64,000 bases of DNA from JBCBDX01 sp038529265. Lineage in GTDB: Bacteria; Pseudomonadota; Alphaproteobacteria; Rhizobiales; Rhizobiaceae. The stretch is taken from contig JBCBDX010000008.1 of assembly GCA_038529265.1 (NCBI GenBank), positions 116,925-180,924 on the forward strand, read 5' to 3'. The notes under the pieces were generated by a model. The model made no database searches. It was not told the DNA's origin and was given only the letters and a program-made list of their open reading frames with translations. The position numbers and the translations under genes are program-made. Of this stretch, positions 32,189 to 40,573 are shown piece by piece (within the stretch, counting starts at the first letter, position 1; the number at the start of each line of letters is the position of its first letter).

Positions 32189-32935
32189 ATGTCGACGGCC
32201 AATGCCACAACGATTGACGATGCAGAAGTTGAGCGCTTCTCAAAGCTTGCTGCCGAGTGGTGGAACCCGACCGGCAAATTCAAACCACTGCACAAATTTA
32301 ACCCGGTGCGACTGACCTACATTCGTCAGACGGTTATCGAGCATTTTGGCTTGGAACCGAAAGAAGTCAAACCATTCAAGAATTTGCGTTTTTTGGATAT
32401 AGGATGTGGTGGTGGCCTATTGAGCGAACCAATGGCTCGACTGGGTGCAGAGGTTGTTGGTGCCGATGCTTCGGAAACAAATATCGAAGTTGCCAAAATC
32501 CACGCTGCACAGTCTGAATTGGGCATCGATTATCGCGCTACGACTTCTGAGAGCCTGCAAGAAGCTGGCGAGAAGTTCGATGTCATTCTCAATATGGAAG
32601 TTGTCGAACACGTCGCTGATGTCGACCTTTTCATCAAGTCATGTGCGGCGATGGTCAAGCCCGGCGGTTTGATGTTTATCGCGACCATCAATCGAACCCC
32701 TAAAGCGCGTTTATTGGCCTTGTTCATGGCCGAGACCGTCCTTCGCTGGTTGCCAAAGGGAACGCATCAGTACGAGAAACTTGTAAAGCCGGAAGAACTA
32801 GATGCAGCGCTCGCCGACACTGGTATGGAAGTGTTCAAGCGAGACGGCGTATTTTATAACGTTTTGGCGGATGAATGGCGGCTTAGTTCGGACATGGACG
32901 TCAACTATATGGTTGTGGCAAAGCGGATAAGTTAG
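32189..32935 (+). CDS. ubiG: Ubiquinone biosynthesis O-methyltransferase UbiG
   Basis: Catalyses both O-methylations in ubiquinone synthesis with SAM. The 248-residue protein has the SAM motif FLDIGCGGGLLSEPMARLGA, the EVVEHVADVDLF segment and the family C-terminal KGTHQYEKLVKPEEL. The start is fixed by AAAGGAG just before the ATG. It is divergent from lysC, as in many Hyphomicrobiales. The reading frame upstream to 31985 is not part of the gene. Confidence 0.95.
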   Translation: MSTANATTIDDAEVERFSKLAAEWWNPTGKFKPLHKFNPVRLTYIRQTVIEHFGLEPKEVKPFKNLRFLDIGCGGGLLSEPMARLGAEVVGADASETNIEVAKIHAAQSELGIDYRATTSESLQEAGEKFDVILNMEVVEHVADVDLFIKSCAAMVKPGGLMFIATINRTPKARLLALFMAETVLRWLPKGTHQYEKLVKPEELDAALADTGMEVFKRDGVFYNVLADEWRLSSDMDVNYMVVAKRIS

Positions 32936-32982
32936 ATGCGACTGACATATCCGCTGGCAGATTAAATGTTAGTGTTTGCTAA

Positions 32983-33381
32983 CTAAAGACCCTTGTCCAA
33001 AAGCTCTTTGATCTGAGCTTCGGAAGTCCCGGCAACAATGCGGCCCAGTTCTGCATCGCCACGCAGTACCAACAGGGTTGATCTGCGTGGTATGTTCCGC
33101 GACTTCGTGACAGTATCGTTTTTATAGGTATCCCAGTCCACCTTGATGAAAGTCATGGCTTGATCATAGGCAGGGTTCTGAGCGCGCAATGCGGTGATCA
33201 CGCGTTCTTGGCGGGCACAGGTGGAGCACCAGGTTGCCGAATAATCGACAAATACAGTCTTGCCAGCACTCAGTGCTGATTGGATTGCACCGGGTTTGTA
33301 ATCAATAAAGCCCGCTGCTTTAGCAGCCATGGGAGCCAGCATGGTGGATGCCGCGCCGATCAGAAAAGTACGTCTTTGCAT
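32983..33381 (-). CDS. Exported thioredoxin-like protein
   Basis: A 132-residue thioredoxin-fold protein. A leader with RRTFLIGAAS (twin-arginine-like) and an Ala-rich cleavage region is present at 1-22. The redox centre is WCSTC in the SATWCSTCARQ segment. It pairs with the CcdA-type gene 14 bases upstream in the same direction, which would pass electrons from cytoplasmic thioredoxin to this protein in the periplasm. The target is unknown (cytochrome maturation, disulfide reduction or peroxide defence). AAGGAAAC precedes the ATG. Confidence 0.85.
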   Translation of the reverse strand: MQRRTFLIGAASTMLAPMAAKAAGFIDYKPGAIQSALSAGKTVFVDYSATWCSTCARQERVITALRAQNPAYDQAMTFIKVDWDTYKNDTVTKSRNIPRRSTLLVLRGDAELGRIVAGTSEAQIKELLDKGL

Positions 33382-33395
33382 GATGAAGTTTCCTT

Positions 33396-34109
33396 TTAGA
33401 ACATGACTGACAGGTCTTGGAGCCAGATTGGCATGATGTTGAGCAGCCAACCTTCAATGATGTGGTGAATTTGAAAAAAGAGCATCAAGCCGATGGTGAT
33501 AAAGGCCGCACCGATAATAGGTTTTGAACGTTCGGCGAGCCCACGAAATGCTTGCGCGCGCGCCCTAATGGATTCACGCGCTCCCATGCCTAGGCCGATC
33601 GTGAAGGTTGAAACACCCAAAGCAAAGAATGCCATGATAAGCGCCACATAGCCGAGGTTCCCACCTTGCGATGCAAGGGCTATGGCTCCACCCAGCGTGG
33701 GGCCAATGCATGGGGACCATACAGTGCCAAGCAGCAATCCACCAATAAACTGCCCGCGGAGTGAGCCCGTATCGACATTGTTCATTTGTGCATCCGCGCC
33801 TGATGCTATGCCCGCCGTTGCAAGTTCAAAGCGTTTGGCAAACATGGGAACGATTAGCAGCGTTCCAAACGCAATCATCAACAAGGCGCCGATCTGCGCC
33901 AGGCGATCTTGTGTTAGCCCTATGCTGCTCCCGAACGCAGTTACCAGTACGCCAAAAACGATGAACGTGAAGCTCATTCCTGCGGCCAGCGCTACCGGCC
34001 CATAACGGCTCGCGTTCAAGGCCGAGATCAAAACAATAGGCAATACGGGCAGGACGCACGGATTGATGAGCGTCAGAAGGCCAGCCAAATATGCAAAGAT
34101 GAGTTCCAT
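33396..34109 (-). CDS. CcdA/DsbD-type thiol electron carrier
   Basis: A 237-residue inner-membrane protein with six predicted helices. The two conserved cysteines are in LINPCVLPVLP (first helix) and TVWSPCIGPTLGGA, the positions used by CcdA to shuttle electrons across the membrane. It lies immediately upstream of the leader-bearing thioredoxin, so it most likely supplies reducing power to it. There is no large periplasmic domain, unlike DsbD. No cytochrome c maturation gene is adjacent, so the final acceptor is open. Confidence 0.9.
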   Translation of the reverse strand: MELIFAYLAGLLTLINPCVLPVLPIVLISALNASRYGPVALAAGMSFTFIVFGVLVTAFGSSIGLTQDRLAQIGALLMIAFGTLLIVPMFAKRFELATAGIASGADAQMNNVDTGSLRGQFIGGLLLGTVWSPCIGPTLGGAIALASQGGNLGYVALIMAFFALGVSTFTIGLGMGARESIRARAQAFRGLAERSKPIIGAAFITIGLMLFFQIHHIIEGWLLNIMPIWLQDLSVMF

Positions 34110-34211
34110 GCTGAGCGCCAGTTAGTTCTGTCCATTTCCATTTATTGGAACGGCATGCTCAGACAACTAAAGCGTTTACACAATCGTGTGTTCTATAAGA
34201 TCAGGCTTGAA

Positions 34212-34655
34212 CTAGTTAAGTTCCTCGGGATCTGGCAGATCCGGTAGAGGCATGATTTCCACGCCTTCATCGACCAGTTCTTCTACCTGCTGTGGCTTGG
34301 CCTGTCCGTAAATTGGCGCCGCATCCTTCTCGCCATAATGCATCTTGCGCGCTTCTTCAGGGAACTTCTCGCCAACGTCAGTTGCTTGCTCTTTTACCTT
34401 AGCAGTCAACTCTCGCAATTTCCCTATATAATCCGCTTGCGCCATTTGAGCAGCAGCCATCATTACCGTTTGCTGCCGATCGTCTTTGGACCGTCCGGTA
34501 GAAACGGATGGTGCCATTAGTGCTTTTTGAACGTGTGAGGACCCGCAATGCGGACACTCGACAAAGCCACGCTTGGCCTGTGTTTCATAATCCTCATTGG
34601 ACCGAAACCAGGCTTCGAACTCATGGCTATCATGGCAAACAAGTGTGAACTTCAT
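34212..34655 (-). CDS. DUF1178 family protein
   Basis: A 147-residue protein of the DUF1178 family: MKFTLVCHDSHEFEAWFRSN, then CPHCGSSHVQKALMAPSV, a zinc-ribbon-like pair of cysteines, then a long helix (AAQMAQADYIGKLREL) and an acidic end (LPDLPDPEELN). Function unknown. It overlaps the preceding nitrilase-like gene by 4 bases (ATGA). The cluster comF-grxC-nit-DUF1178 is conserved in Hyphomicrobiales, and the order suggests a shared but unproven role. Confidence 0.85.
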   Translation of the reverse strand: MKFTLVCHDSHEFEAWFRSNEDYETQAKRGFVECPHCGSSHVQKALMAPSVSTGRSKDDRQQTVMMAAAQMAQADYIGKLRELTAKVKEQATDVGEKFPEEARKMHYGEKDAAPIYGQAKPQQVEELVDEGVEIMPLPDLPDPEELN

Positions 34656-35494
34656 GACGCGGCCTTTGGCATAAAATCCATCATCCCGTCAAAATGTCGA
34701 GCATTTGCCAGATTGGGAATTTTTTGGCGCGCTGCGCCAGCTTCTTCCAGATCAATGTTGGCGACGATAATACCCGGCCCATCATCGTTTTTTTCCGCGA
34801 TAATCCGGCCCCACGGATCAATAATCAAAGAGTGGCCGTATGTTTCGCGACCATCTTCATGCAAACCGCCCTGCGCGCTGGCAATGACGAAGGCACCATT
34901 TTCGATGGCTCGAGCGCGCAGTAATGCATGCCAGTGCGCCTCGCCTGTCTGACGCGTAAAGGCCGCAGGAACCGTAAGTATGTGCGCACCTTTTAACGCT
35001 TGAGCGCGAAATAAATGCGGGAACCGCAGATCGTAACAGATGCCAAAGCCCAGCTTTGCGCCGTAAATTTCTTCTACAATGCATTGGCTTCCTGGCTGAT
35101 AAACCGCGCTTTCCCGCCAGCATTCGCCATCATCTAGATCCACATCGAACATGTGTATTTTGTCGTAAGTTGCGGTGAGGGTGCCTTGCGGAGAAAAAAG
35201 GCCAGACCGGTTTGCTGCTTTACCGTTTTCCAAGTCGATTGGTGTCGACCCAACATGAAGCCAGATTTTGAGTTCGGCTGAAAGGCGAGCGGCTTCCTTG
35301 AAAATCGGATCACGATCTTGAACGCTGATCCTAGAAAACAGCGATTTGGGATCCTTCTGGATAAGCCCAGTCATCTCCGGCGTTTGGACATATTGAGCAC
35401 CGTCGGCGGCAGCTTGAGCGACCATGTCTCTCATGGCGACCACATTGTCATCGGGCCTTGTGGTAGACCGCATCTGGATCGCCGCAACGCGCAT
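34652..35494 (-). CDS. Carbon-nitrogen hydrolase (Nit/omega-amidase family)
   Basis: A 280-residue nitrilase-superfamily amidase with the Glu-Lys-Cys triad: Glu in YVQTPEMTGL, Lys in TYDKIHMFDVD, and Cys in GFGICYDLRFPHLFR. The group includes Nit1 (deaminated glutathione amidase) and Nit2 (omega-amidase); proximity to glutaredoxin makes the glutathione-repair role attractive, but this is inference. It overlaps the DUF1178 gene by 4 bases and begins 2 bases after the grxC stop. Confidence 0.9.
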   Translation of the reverse strand: MRVAAIQMRSTTRPDDNVVAMRDMVAQAAADGAQYVQTPEMTGLIQKDPKSLFSRISVQDRDPIFKEAARLSAELKIWLHVGSTPIDLENGKAANRSGLFSPQGTLTATYDKIHMFDVDLDDGECWRESAVYQPGSQCIVEEIYGAKLGFGICYDLRFPHLFRAQALKGAHILTVPAAFTRQTGEAHWHALLRARAIENGAFVIASAQGGLHEDGRETYGHSLIIDPWGRIIAEKNDDGPGIIVANIDLEEAGAARQKIPNLANARHFDGMMDFMPKAAS

Positions 35495-35496
35495 CG

Positions 35497-35754
35497 CTAG
35501 CTTGCCAGCATCGCGTCGAGTTTTCCTGCACGCTCGAGCGCGTTCAGATCATCAAAGCCACCTACGTGGATATCGTTGATGAAAATCTGCGGAAAAGTTG
35601 CGCGGCCGTTGGCCTTTTGGATCATTTCTTTTTTGAGGCCGGGATCAAACGTGGCGTCAAATTCGCGATAGGTTTGCCCCTTATTATCGAGCAAACGCTT
35701 GGCTGCAGAGCAAAAGCCGCACAATTGGCGGGTATATATGACGATATCAGCCAT
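35497..35754 (-). CDS. grxC: Glutaredoxin 3
   Basis: A cytoplasmic glutathione-dependent thiol oxidoreductase of 85 residues. The active site is CGFC (IYTRQLCGFCSAAKRLL) rather than the common CPYC, and the glutathione-contact segments RATFPQIFINDIHVGGFDD are intact. The ATG at 35754 (MADIVIYT) gives a normal N-terminus. It follows comF closely and precedes the nitrilase-like gene, in a conserved operon. Confidence 0.92.
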   Translation of the reverse strand: MADIVIYTRQLCGFCSAAKRLLDNKGQTYREFDATFDPGLKKEMIQKANGRATFPQIFINDIHVGGFDDLNALERAGKLDAMLAS

Positions 35755-35767
35755 CGGTTTCTCCAAC

Positions 35768-36571
35768 TCAATTTTGTCGATATAGGCGTTGAAATTCTTC
35801 GAAGAAAGACCTCTTTATCTGTTTTGGCTGTTGCAAGATGTCCGGTACGACTCTTGAAAAGGTCAACACAAATATCTGATCTGCCTTTGCTTTGCGCAAC
35901 GCGCGAGCAGCGGCGTTAACAGTGGCGCCAGTGGTGTAAACGTCGTCGATGAGCATGACTGACCGACCTTGTACATTGATCTCTTGTCCCTCTCGCACGA
36001 CGAAAGAGCCGCCAACGTTGGCCTTTCTTGCAGATGCGGTTAGCCCGACCTGTGGCTGCGTCGCTCGTTTTCTTAGTAGAGAGCCGGTGTCGACGTTCAG
36101 GCCTGTTTCCCGCCCAACATGACGTGCCAGTTCCGCGGCCTGATTGTAGCGACGCTTCACAAATCTCTGCCAATGGAGCGGTACAGGTATGATGATGTCC
36201 GTTTGGCTTATCAGCGGGCCGCCTGCGCGTACCATCCACCGAGCCATGAGAGGTGCCAGCATGAGATGGTCATGGTATTTGAGGCGGCTGACCAATTGCC
36301 GCGCAACGCCGGTATGAATAGCGGCCGCTCGCGCCATCGAATAATCAGGTGGATTTGCTATGGCATCTGCGCTTTGCATGCCGGCCCCGAAATCGTGAGA
36401 AAACGGCAAGCCAGTTGTCTGGCAAACGGGTTCGTCGATGAATATCACTTCGTTCCAACAACCAGCGCAAATCGCGCCATGAACGCCTACATGGCGACCA
36501 CAGGTCATGCATGCGTCCGGAAAAAGTACATGTCGCGCTGCGCCGCCGACTAATTTCAATAGTGATTGCAC
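35768..36571 (-). CDS. comF: ComF-family phosphoribosyltransferase-like protein
   Basis: A 267-residue protein with an N-terminal zinc finger (CMTCGRHVGVHGAICAGCW) and a C-terminal phosphoribosyltransferase fold carrying the PRPP loop MLIDDVYTTGATVNAA. In naturally competent bacteria ComF acts in DNA uptake; in other species it may serve in DNA repair or nucleotide salvage, so the role here is open. I chose GTG 36571, which has AAGGGGC eight bases upstream; longer starts would run into the divergent methyltransferase gene. It leads the operon to DUF1178. Confidence 0.85.
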   Translation of the reverse strand: MQSLLKLVGGAARHVLFPDACMTCGRHVGVHGAICAGCWNEVIFIDEPVCQTTGLPFSHDFGAGMQSADAIANPPDYSMARAAAIHTGVARQLVSRLKYHDHLMLAPLMARWMVRAGGPLISQTDIIIPVPLHWQRFVKRRYNQAAELARHVGRETGLNVDTGSLLRKRATQPQVGLTASARKANVGGSFVVREGQEINVQGRSVMLIDDVYTTGATVNAAARALRKAKADQIFVLTFSRVVPDILQQPKQIKRSFFEEFQRLYRQN

Positions 36572-36589
36572 CCAGTTTGCCCCTTGGAT

Positions 36590-37453
36590 ATGAATCTTAT
36601 TGTGACACAACAATCACCGCCAAGCATCATTGAAAAACATCGACTTAAGCTTGTTTGTCGCCGGGCACGGGCGCGTTTGGACACAATAGCCGGTGCTGAT
36701 TTTCTTTTGACGCAAATCGCAGAAGACTTGGAACAGCGATTAGCGGTGATCAAAAAGCCATTTCATAAAGCACTTATCCTAGCGCCGAGGTTTAGCGGCT
36801 TTGTAAACGCACTGGGTAGGAGCATGCAGGCTGCAACTGTGCAATTGGATGAACGTGTACTGCATGATGAGCATTTGCCGGTCGATGATTTCGACTTTGA
36901 CCTCATTGTGAGCATTGGACAATTGCACTTGATCAACGATGTTCCAGGAATGCTATCGCAGCTTAAGCAGCGCTTGCGACCAGACGGTTTGTTGCTTGCG
37001 TGTGTCCCTGGTGCCAACACAATTGCCAATATTCGTGAGTGCTGGATCAGCGCGGAAGCTGAAATAACTGGCGGCTTATCATCTCGCTTTTTGCCACTTT
37101 TTGACGTTCGAACGGCGGGCTCGCTGCTTCAACGTACCGGTTATTCGCTGCCGGTGACTGATATAGATGAGGTTTCGGTCTCCTATCGGGACACCCGGCA
37201 GATATTTGCTGACCTACGATCTATGGCCGCAACCAACGTTCTAGTTGGCGGTCAAGGACATGCTGTGACGCGCAAGCTGTGGGAAAAGTTCAATCAAAAA
37301 CTGACTGCGCGTCGAGATTCACACGGGAAGTTACCGGCTTCCTATGAGTTGATCTGGATGTCGGGTTGGGCCCCGTCTCCGACTCAGCAGAAGCCACTCA
37401 AGCCCGGAAGTGCTGAAATCAGCCTTGCGGACGTACTAAAGGGTTTAGAATAA
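36590..37453 (+). CDS. SAM-dependent methyltransferase-like protein (BioC/NDUFAF5-related)
   Basis: A 287-residue protein with the class I methyltransferase fold: ILAPRFSGFVNALG in the position of the SAM motif, SIGQLHLINDVPGMLSQLKQ and LLACVPGANTIANIREC, with the C-terminal SYELIWMSGWAPSPTQQKP that recurs in the alphaproteobacterial homologues of mitochondrial NDUFAF5. NDUFAF5 hydroxylates a complex I arginine; whether this protein does so is unknown. It is divergent from comF (19 bases). A TTG at 36566 is a rival start. Confidence 0.8.
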   Translation: MNLIVTQQSPPSIIEKHRLKLVCRRARARLDTIAGADFLLTQIAEDLEQRLAVIKKPFHKALILAPRFSGFVNALGRSMQAATVQLDERVLHDEHLPVDDFDFDLIVSIGQLHLINDVPGMLSQLKQRLRPDGLLLACVPGANTIANIRECWISAEAEITGGLSSRFLPLFDVRTAGSLLQRTGYSLPVTDIDEVSVSYRDTRQIFADLRSMAATNVLVGGQGHAVTRKLWEKFNQKLTARRDSHGKLPASYELIWMSGWAPSPTQQKPLKPGSAEISLADVLKGLE

Positions 37454-37461
37454 AGTGGAAG

Positions 37462-37629
37462 TCAGCGCAGCGCTTGATTCAAATCCGAATTGATATCGGT
37501 ATATTCGGTCTGCAAAGCTGTCATCACCATGCTTACACCACTGACGATAACGAGAGACAGCACAGCGGCAATGAGCCCGTACTCGACTGCTGTTGCGCCG
37601 CGTGTATCCTGAATAAATCGAGCCAACAT
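37462..37629 (-). CDS. Flp/Fap-type pilin (short)
   Basis: A 55-residue protein. The sequence MLARFIQDTRGATAVEYGLI matches the Flp pilin processing region: basic leader, Gly, then the hydrophobic pilin helix with the Glu-Tyr pair (VEYGLIAAVLSLVIV). TadV-type prepilin peptidases cut after the Gly. A strong AAGGAG lies before the ATG. The gene is convergent with the methyltransferase gene, 8 bases apart. No tad secretion genes are near; the only related gene in the window is TadG-like at 20.7 kb. Confidence 0.88.
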   Translation of the reverse strand: MLARFIQDTRGATAVEYGLIAAVLSLVIVSGVSMVMTALQTEYTDINSDLNQALR

Positions 37630-37738
37630 AGGGTTCTCCTTGCTCGACGATTATGAACGTAAAAAGTTAACACGGAACGGATTCAAACCAGACAATCCGC
37701 TCGATTCTGCTAGGTCAAGGAATGAGGTTAACAAATAG

Positions 37739-38062
37739 CTAGCAATCGCCTGAGCGGCTTCCATTGCTATGGATAATGCATGTCGATTGTGGTGTTGGTT
37801 GCAGAACGGACCTGCGAACGACAAAGCTATCCTGTCGATTTGTTGCAGTACCAGTTGCCGTGAAATCGATGCCGGGCCCCGTCAGATTGTTGACAAAGCG
37901 GGTTGAGCGATCGCTTTCCAAGAGTGGGACCGCCAATAGAGCGATCGCGATGGCAAAGCCTCCAAAGAGCAAAGTCACGCGCATTGGTCCGGACGTCAAA
38001 TCAACGGACCTGCGCTCCGTTTGGTCGGGCATAACATCGACCCACTTTTGATAATCACTCAT
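37739..38062 (-). CDS. Small membrane protein of unknown function
   Basis: A 107-residue protein with one transmembrane helix (about 30-48, VTLLFGGFAIAIALLAVPLL) after a charged N-terminal part (MSDYQKWVDVMPDQTERRS). The C-terminal part would face the periplasm and ends with two cysteines (STCIIHSNG and SGDC). AGGGGAAT precedes the ATG. It lies 109 bases upstream of the Flp pilin gene on the same strand, so a role with pili is possible but unproven. I do not recognise a named family. Confidence 0.7.
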   Translation of the reverse strand: MSDYQKWVDVMPDQTERRSVDLTSGPMRVTLLFGGFAIAIALLAVPLLESDRSTRFVNNLTGPGIDFTATGTATNRQDSFVVRRSVLQPTPQSTCIIHSNGSRSGDC

Positions 38063-38158
38063 AGGATTCCCCTGTGTACGCGCGAGTTGGAGATGTTCGC
38101 TATCCCTCAACATGGTTAAGATTATCGCTTTGAAATAAACGACTGATTAACGCTGTTT

Positions 38159-38572
38159 TTAGCCGAGCAGGTCTTCAAGTGGAGAAATCAGCGGAAGATC
38201 AGCCTCGGGCATGGCGAAGTCTCGCAAGTTGCGTGCAGTCACCCATTTCAGGTTTTGCCCTTCGCGTCCGCGTGCTATGCCTTCAAACTTTCTGCAAATA
38301 TAAAGCGGCATAAGAAGGTGAAAGTCATCATAGCTGTGACTGGCAAAGGTGAGTGGCGCCAAACAGGACTGCCAAGTCGTTACGCCGAGTTCCTCATCCA
38401 ACTCTCGGATAAGCGCGGCTTCTGGTGTTTCGCCATTTTCGACTTTGCCGCCAGGAAACTCCCAAAGCCCCGCCATTGATTTGCCCTCAGGCCTTTGAGC
38501 GATCAATACTCGATTGTCCCTGTCAACAAGAGCGCAGGCAGCAACCAAAACCATCCGACGCATGTCTGTCAT
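38159..38572 (-). CDS. mutT: 8-oxo-dGTP diphosphatase, MutT-type Nudix hydrolase
   Basis: A 137-residue Nudix enzyme that removes oxidised dGTP from the nucleotide pool. The Nudix box is complete: GGKVENGETPEAALIRELDEELG pattern with its Glu residues. The N-terminal VLVAACALVDRDNRVLIAQRP and the PGGK context match MutT. It overlaps the upstream GNAT gene by 4 bases (ATGA), so it follows in an operon argJ-GNAT-mutT, a conserved order in this group. Confidence 0.92.
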   Translation of the reverse strand: MTDMRRMVLVAACALVDRDNRVLIAQRPEGKSMAGLWEFPGGKVENGETPEAALIRELDEELGVTTWQSCLAPLTFASHSYDDFHLLMPLYICRKFEGIARGREGQNLKWVTARNLRDFAMPEADLPLISPLEDLLG

Positions 38573-39330
38573 TTGCCTGGGTCCGCTGGGCCGCGATAAA
38601 CATAGCGGTATGCCTCATCGAACCCTAGTCTTTCATACAAATTACGCGCTGACGCGTTTTTGCCCTCTACTTGAAGCCAGGCACGTTTTGCCCCTTGAGT
38701 CTGCGCCCACCGCAACGCGTTGCGAACGATAGAGCGGCCATAGCCCTGCGAACGTTTGTCCTCGCGAACTGCAATATCAAAGAGCCCGGCCATATCATTG
38801 TCATGGACGCATAGTGCGCAGGCGATTGGGCCATTATTATCTTCCATCACGAACATGCCAGTCGGAGGCCTGATCGCTTCCAGCACCTCCGTGAGACCGG
38901 GTTTGTGAATACGGTCATCATGATTCAGTTGGATAGAGGTATCAACAAAACGTCCGATATCTTTCAGCGGCAGCTGATCGATTGCGCCATCAATATCCAT
39001 CTCATCAAGGTTGCCTGTCAGCACGCAAGTCTCATCAATGCGTGGCCAACCTGCGCTATCAAAGAATGATTGCAATGGTGCCGGGGCGAGCGGTGACATG
39101 CGAAATACGATGGGCCGGGAATAGGATTCAAATCTTTTACGAATGCGAGAGATGCGTGTCTCAATATCCGCATAATCAGCCGGATCTAGCGGATTCACCG
39201 AATTCAACCGGCGCGACGGGTGGCTTGCTGTTAGTCGAACTGCCCAGCTGCCATCATAATGAACGTTTGAGGCAGGCCAAGAACGGAAGCCGACCGCTTC
39301 AAGGCGTCTTACAAAAGCCAGTCCAGGCAT
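38569..39330 (-). CDS. GNAT-family N-acetyltransferase
   Basis: A 253-residue protein. The C-terminal half carries the acetyl-CoA motif DIAVREDKRSQGYGRSIVRNAL and the KNASARNLYERLGFDEAYRYVYR ending. The N-terminal half (about 1-130) is a divergent, possibly degenerate second GNAT-like region (RPIVFRMSPLAP, ALCVHDND). The substrate is unknown. The ATG at 39330 sits one base from the argJ stop, and its 3' end overlaps mutT. A link with arginine biosynthesis is only positional. Confidence 0.85.
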   Translation of the reverse strand: MPGLAFVRRLEAVGFRSWPASNVHYDGSWAVRLTASHPSRRLNSVNPLDPADYADIETRISRIRKRFESYSRPIVFRMSPLAPAPLQSFFDSAGWPRIDETCVLTGNLDEMDIDGAIDQLPLKDIGRFVDTSIQLNHDDRIHKPGLTEVLEAIRPPTGMFVMEDNNGPIACALCVHDNDMAGLFDIAVREDKRSQGYGRSIVRNALRWAQTQGAKRAWLQVEGKNASARNLYERLGFDEAYRYVYRGPADPGK

Positions 39331-39331
39331 C

Positions 39332-40561
39332 TCAACTCCGATAGTCCCCATTGATGGCAACATAGTCTTTTGTCAGATCGCAACCCCAAACGGTGAACTG
39401 ACCCTGTCCCAAACCAATATCAACGGCAATGCTGATATCATTGGCTGTCATTGCTTGTGCGATGCTTTCCTCATCAAATTCGGTGTCGCGCTCACCTTCC
39501 ACTGCGACGCGGGCGCCGCAAAACCAAATGGATAGTCGGTCACGATCTGCTGGCTCACCGGCTTTGCCGACCGCCATCACGACCCGACCCCAGTTTGCAT
39601 CCGCACCGGATATCGCCGTTTTGACCAATGGCGAGTTAGCAATCGACATGCCGATTGTCTTGGCTGATTGATCAGACACTGCACCTGTTACATCGACTCT
39701 GATACGTCGTGAAATGCCCTCACCATCACCAACAATTTGGAGAGCGAGGTCATGCATGCATGAAGCAATTGCTTGGTTCAACGCGGCGTATTCTGTGTGG
39801 TTCTCTGTATTGATCTCTTCATTACCAGCCGCGCCTGTTGCGAAGGCAAGCAGTGTATCTGAGGTCGACGTGTCTGTATCGACCGAAATAGCATTGAAAG
39901 ACTTGCCGACTGCGCCCGATAGCATGCTTTGCAAGGCGCTGGCTGAAACACGTGCATCCGTCACAATGTAAGCCAGCATGGTAGCCATGTCTGGCGCAAT
40001 CATACCGGCGCCTTTTGCAATTCCGTTGATTGTGATCGTTCTGCCACCCAAGGTAACAGTACGAGTGCAGAGTTTTGGAAATGTGTCCGTCGTTTTGATG
40101 GCATTAGCTGCATCGAGCCAGGCATTTGAAGCGGCGTTTGCGAGCGTGTCTGCCAGCACGTTTTCAAACTTTTTGGCTTCCAAAGGCTCGCCAATCACAC
40201 CTGTTGATGAAACGAAGACCTCTTCAGGTGCACAGCTTATGGCTTTTGCAGTCATGGCAACAGTTTCATCCGCCGCGTCGCGTCCTTTTTTACCGGTGAA
40301 CGCGTTGGCGTTGCCAGAGTTGACCACCAATGCGCGCGCCTTGCCACCAGACAGATGCTGCCGGCATATATCAACCGGTGCAGACGGGCACTTTGATTGG
40401 GTCAAAACGCCCGCTACCGCTGTCGGCTCATCGAACACCATCACCATCAAGTCTTCGCGTCCGGCATATTTTATGCCTGCCTGTGCCGTTGCTAGCTTAA
40501 CACCTGCAATTTCAGGAAGTTCTGGTGGTGCCGACGGAGCGAGCGGAGATACGGTCGACAT
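39332..40561 (-). CDS. argJ: Bifunctional ornithine acetyltransferase/N-acetylglutamate synthase ArgJ
   Basis: Transfers the acetyl group from N-acetylornithine to glutamate, recycling acetyl in arginine synthesis; bifunctional versions also use acetyl-CoA. The 409-residue precursor is self-cleaved at the conserved KGAGMIAPDMATMLAYI site, where the Thr of MATM becomes the nucleophile. Other family stretches (GNANAFTGKKGRDAADE, SVDTDTSTSDTLLAFATG) are intact. It precedes the GNAT and mutT genes and follows the PpiC-type gene by 12 bases. Confidence 0.96.
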   Translation of the reverse strand: MSTVSPLAPSAPPELPEIAGVKLATAQAGIKYAGREDLMVMVFDEPTAVAGVLTQSKCPSAPVDICRQHLSGGKARALVVNSGNANAFTGKKGRDAADETVAMTAKAISCAPEEVFVSSTGVIGEPLEAKKFENVLADTLANAASNAWLDAANAIKTTDTFPKLCTRTVTLGGRTITINGIAKGAGMIAPDMATMLAYIVTDARVSASALQSMLSGAVGKSFNAISVDTDTSTSDTLLAFATGAAGNEEINTENHTEYAALNQAIASCMHDLALQIVGDGEGISRRIRVDVTGAVSDQSAKTIGMSIANSPLVKTAISGADANWGRVVMAVGKAGEPADRDRLSIWFCGARVAVEGERDTEFDEESIAQAMTANDISIAVDIGLGQGQFTVWGCDLTKDYVAINGDYRS

Positions 40562-40573
40562 AGTTGAATGAAA

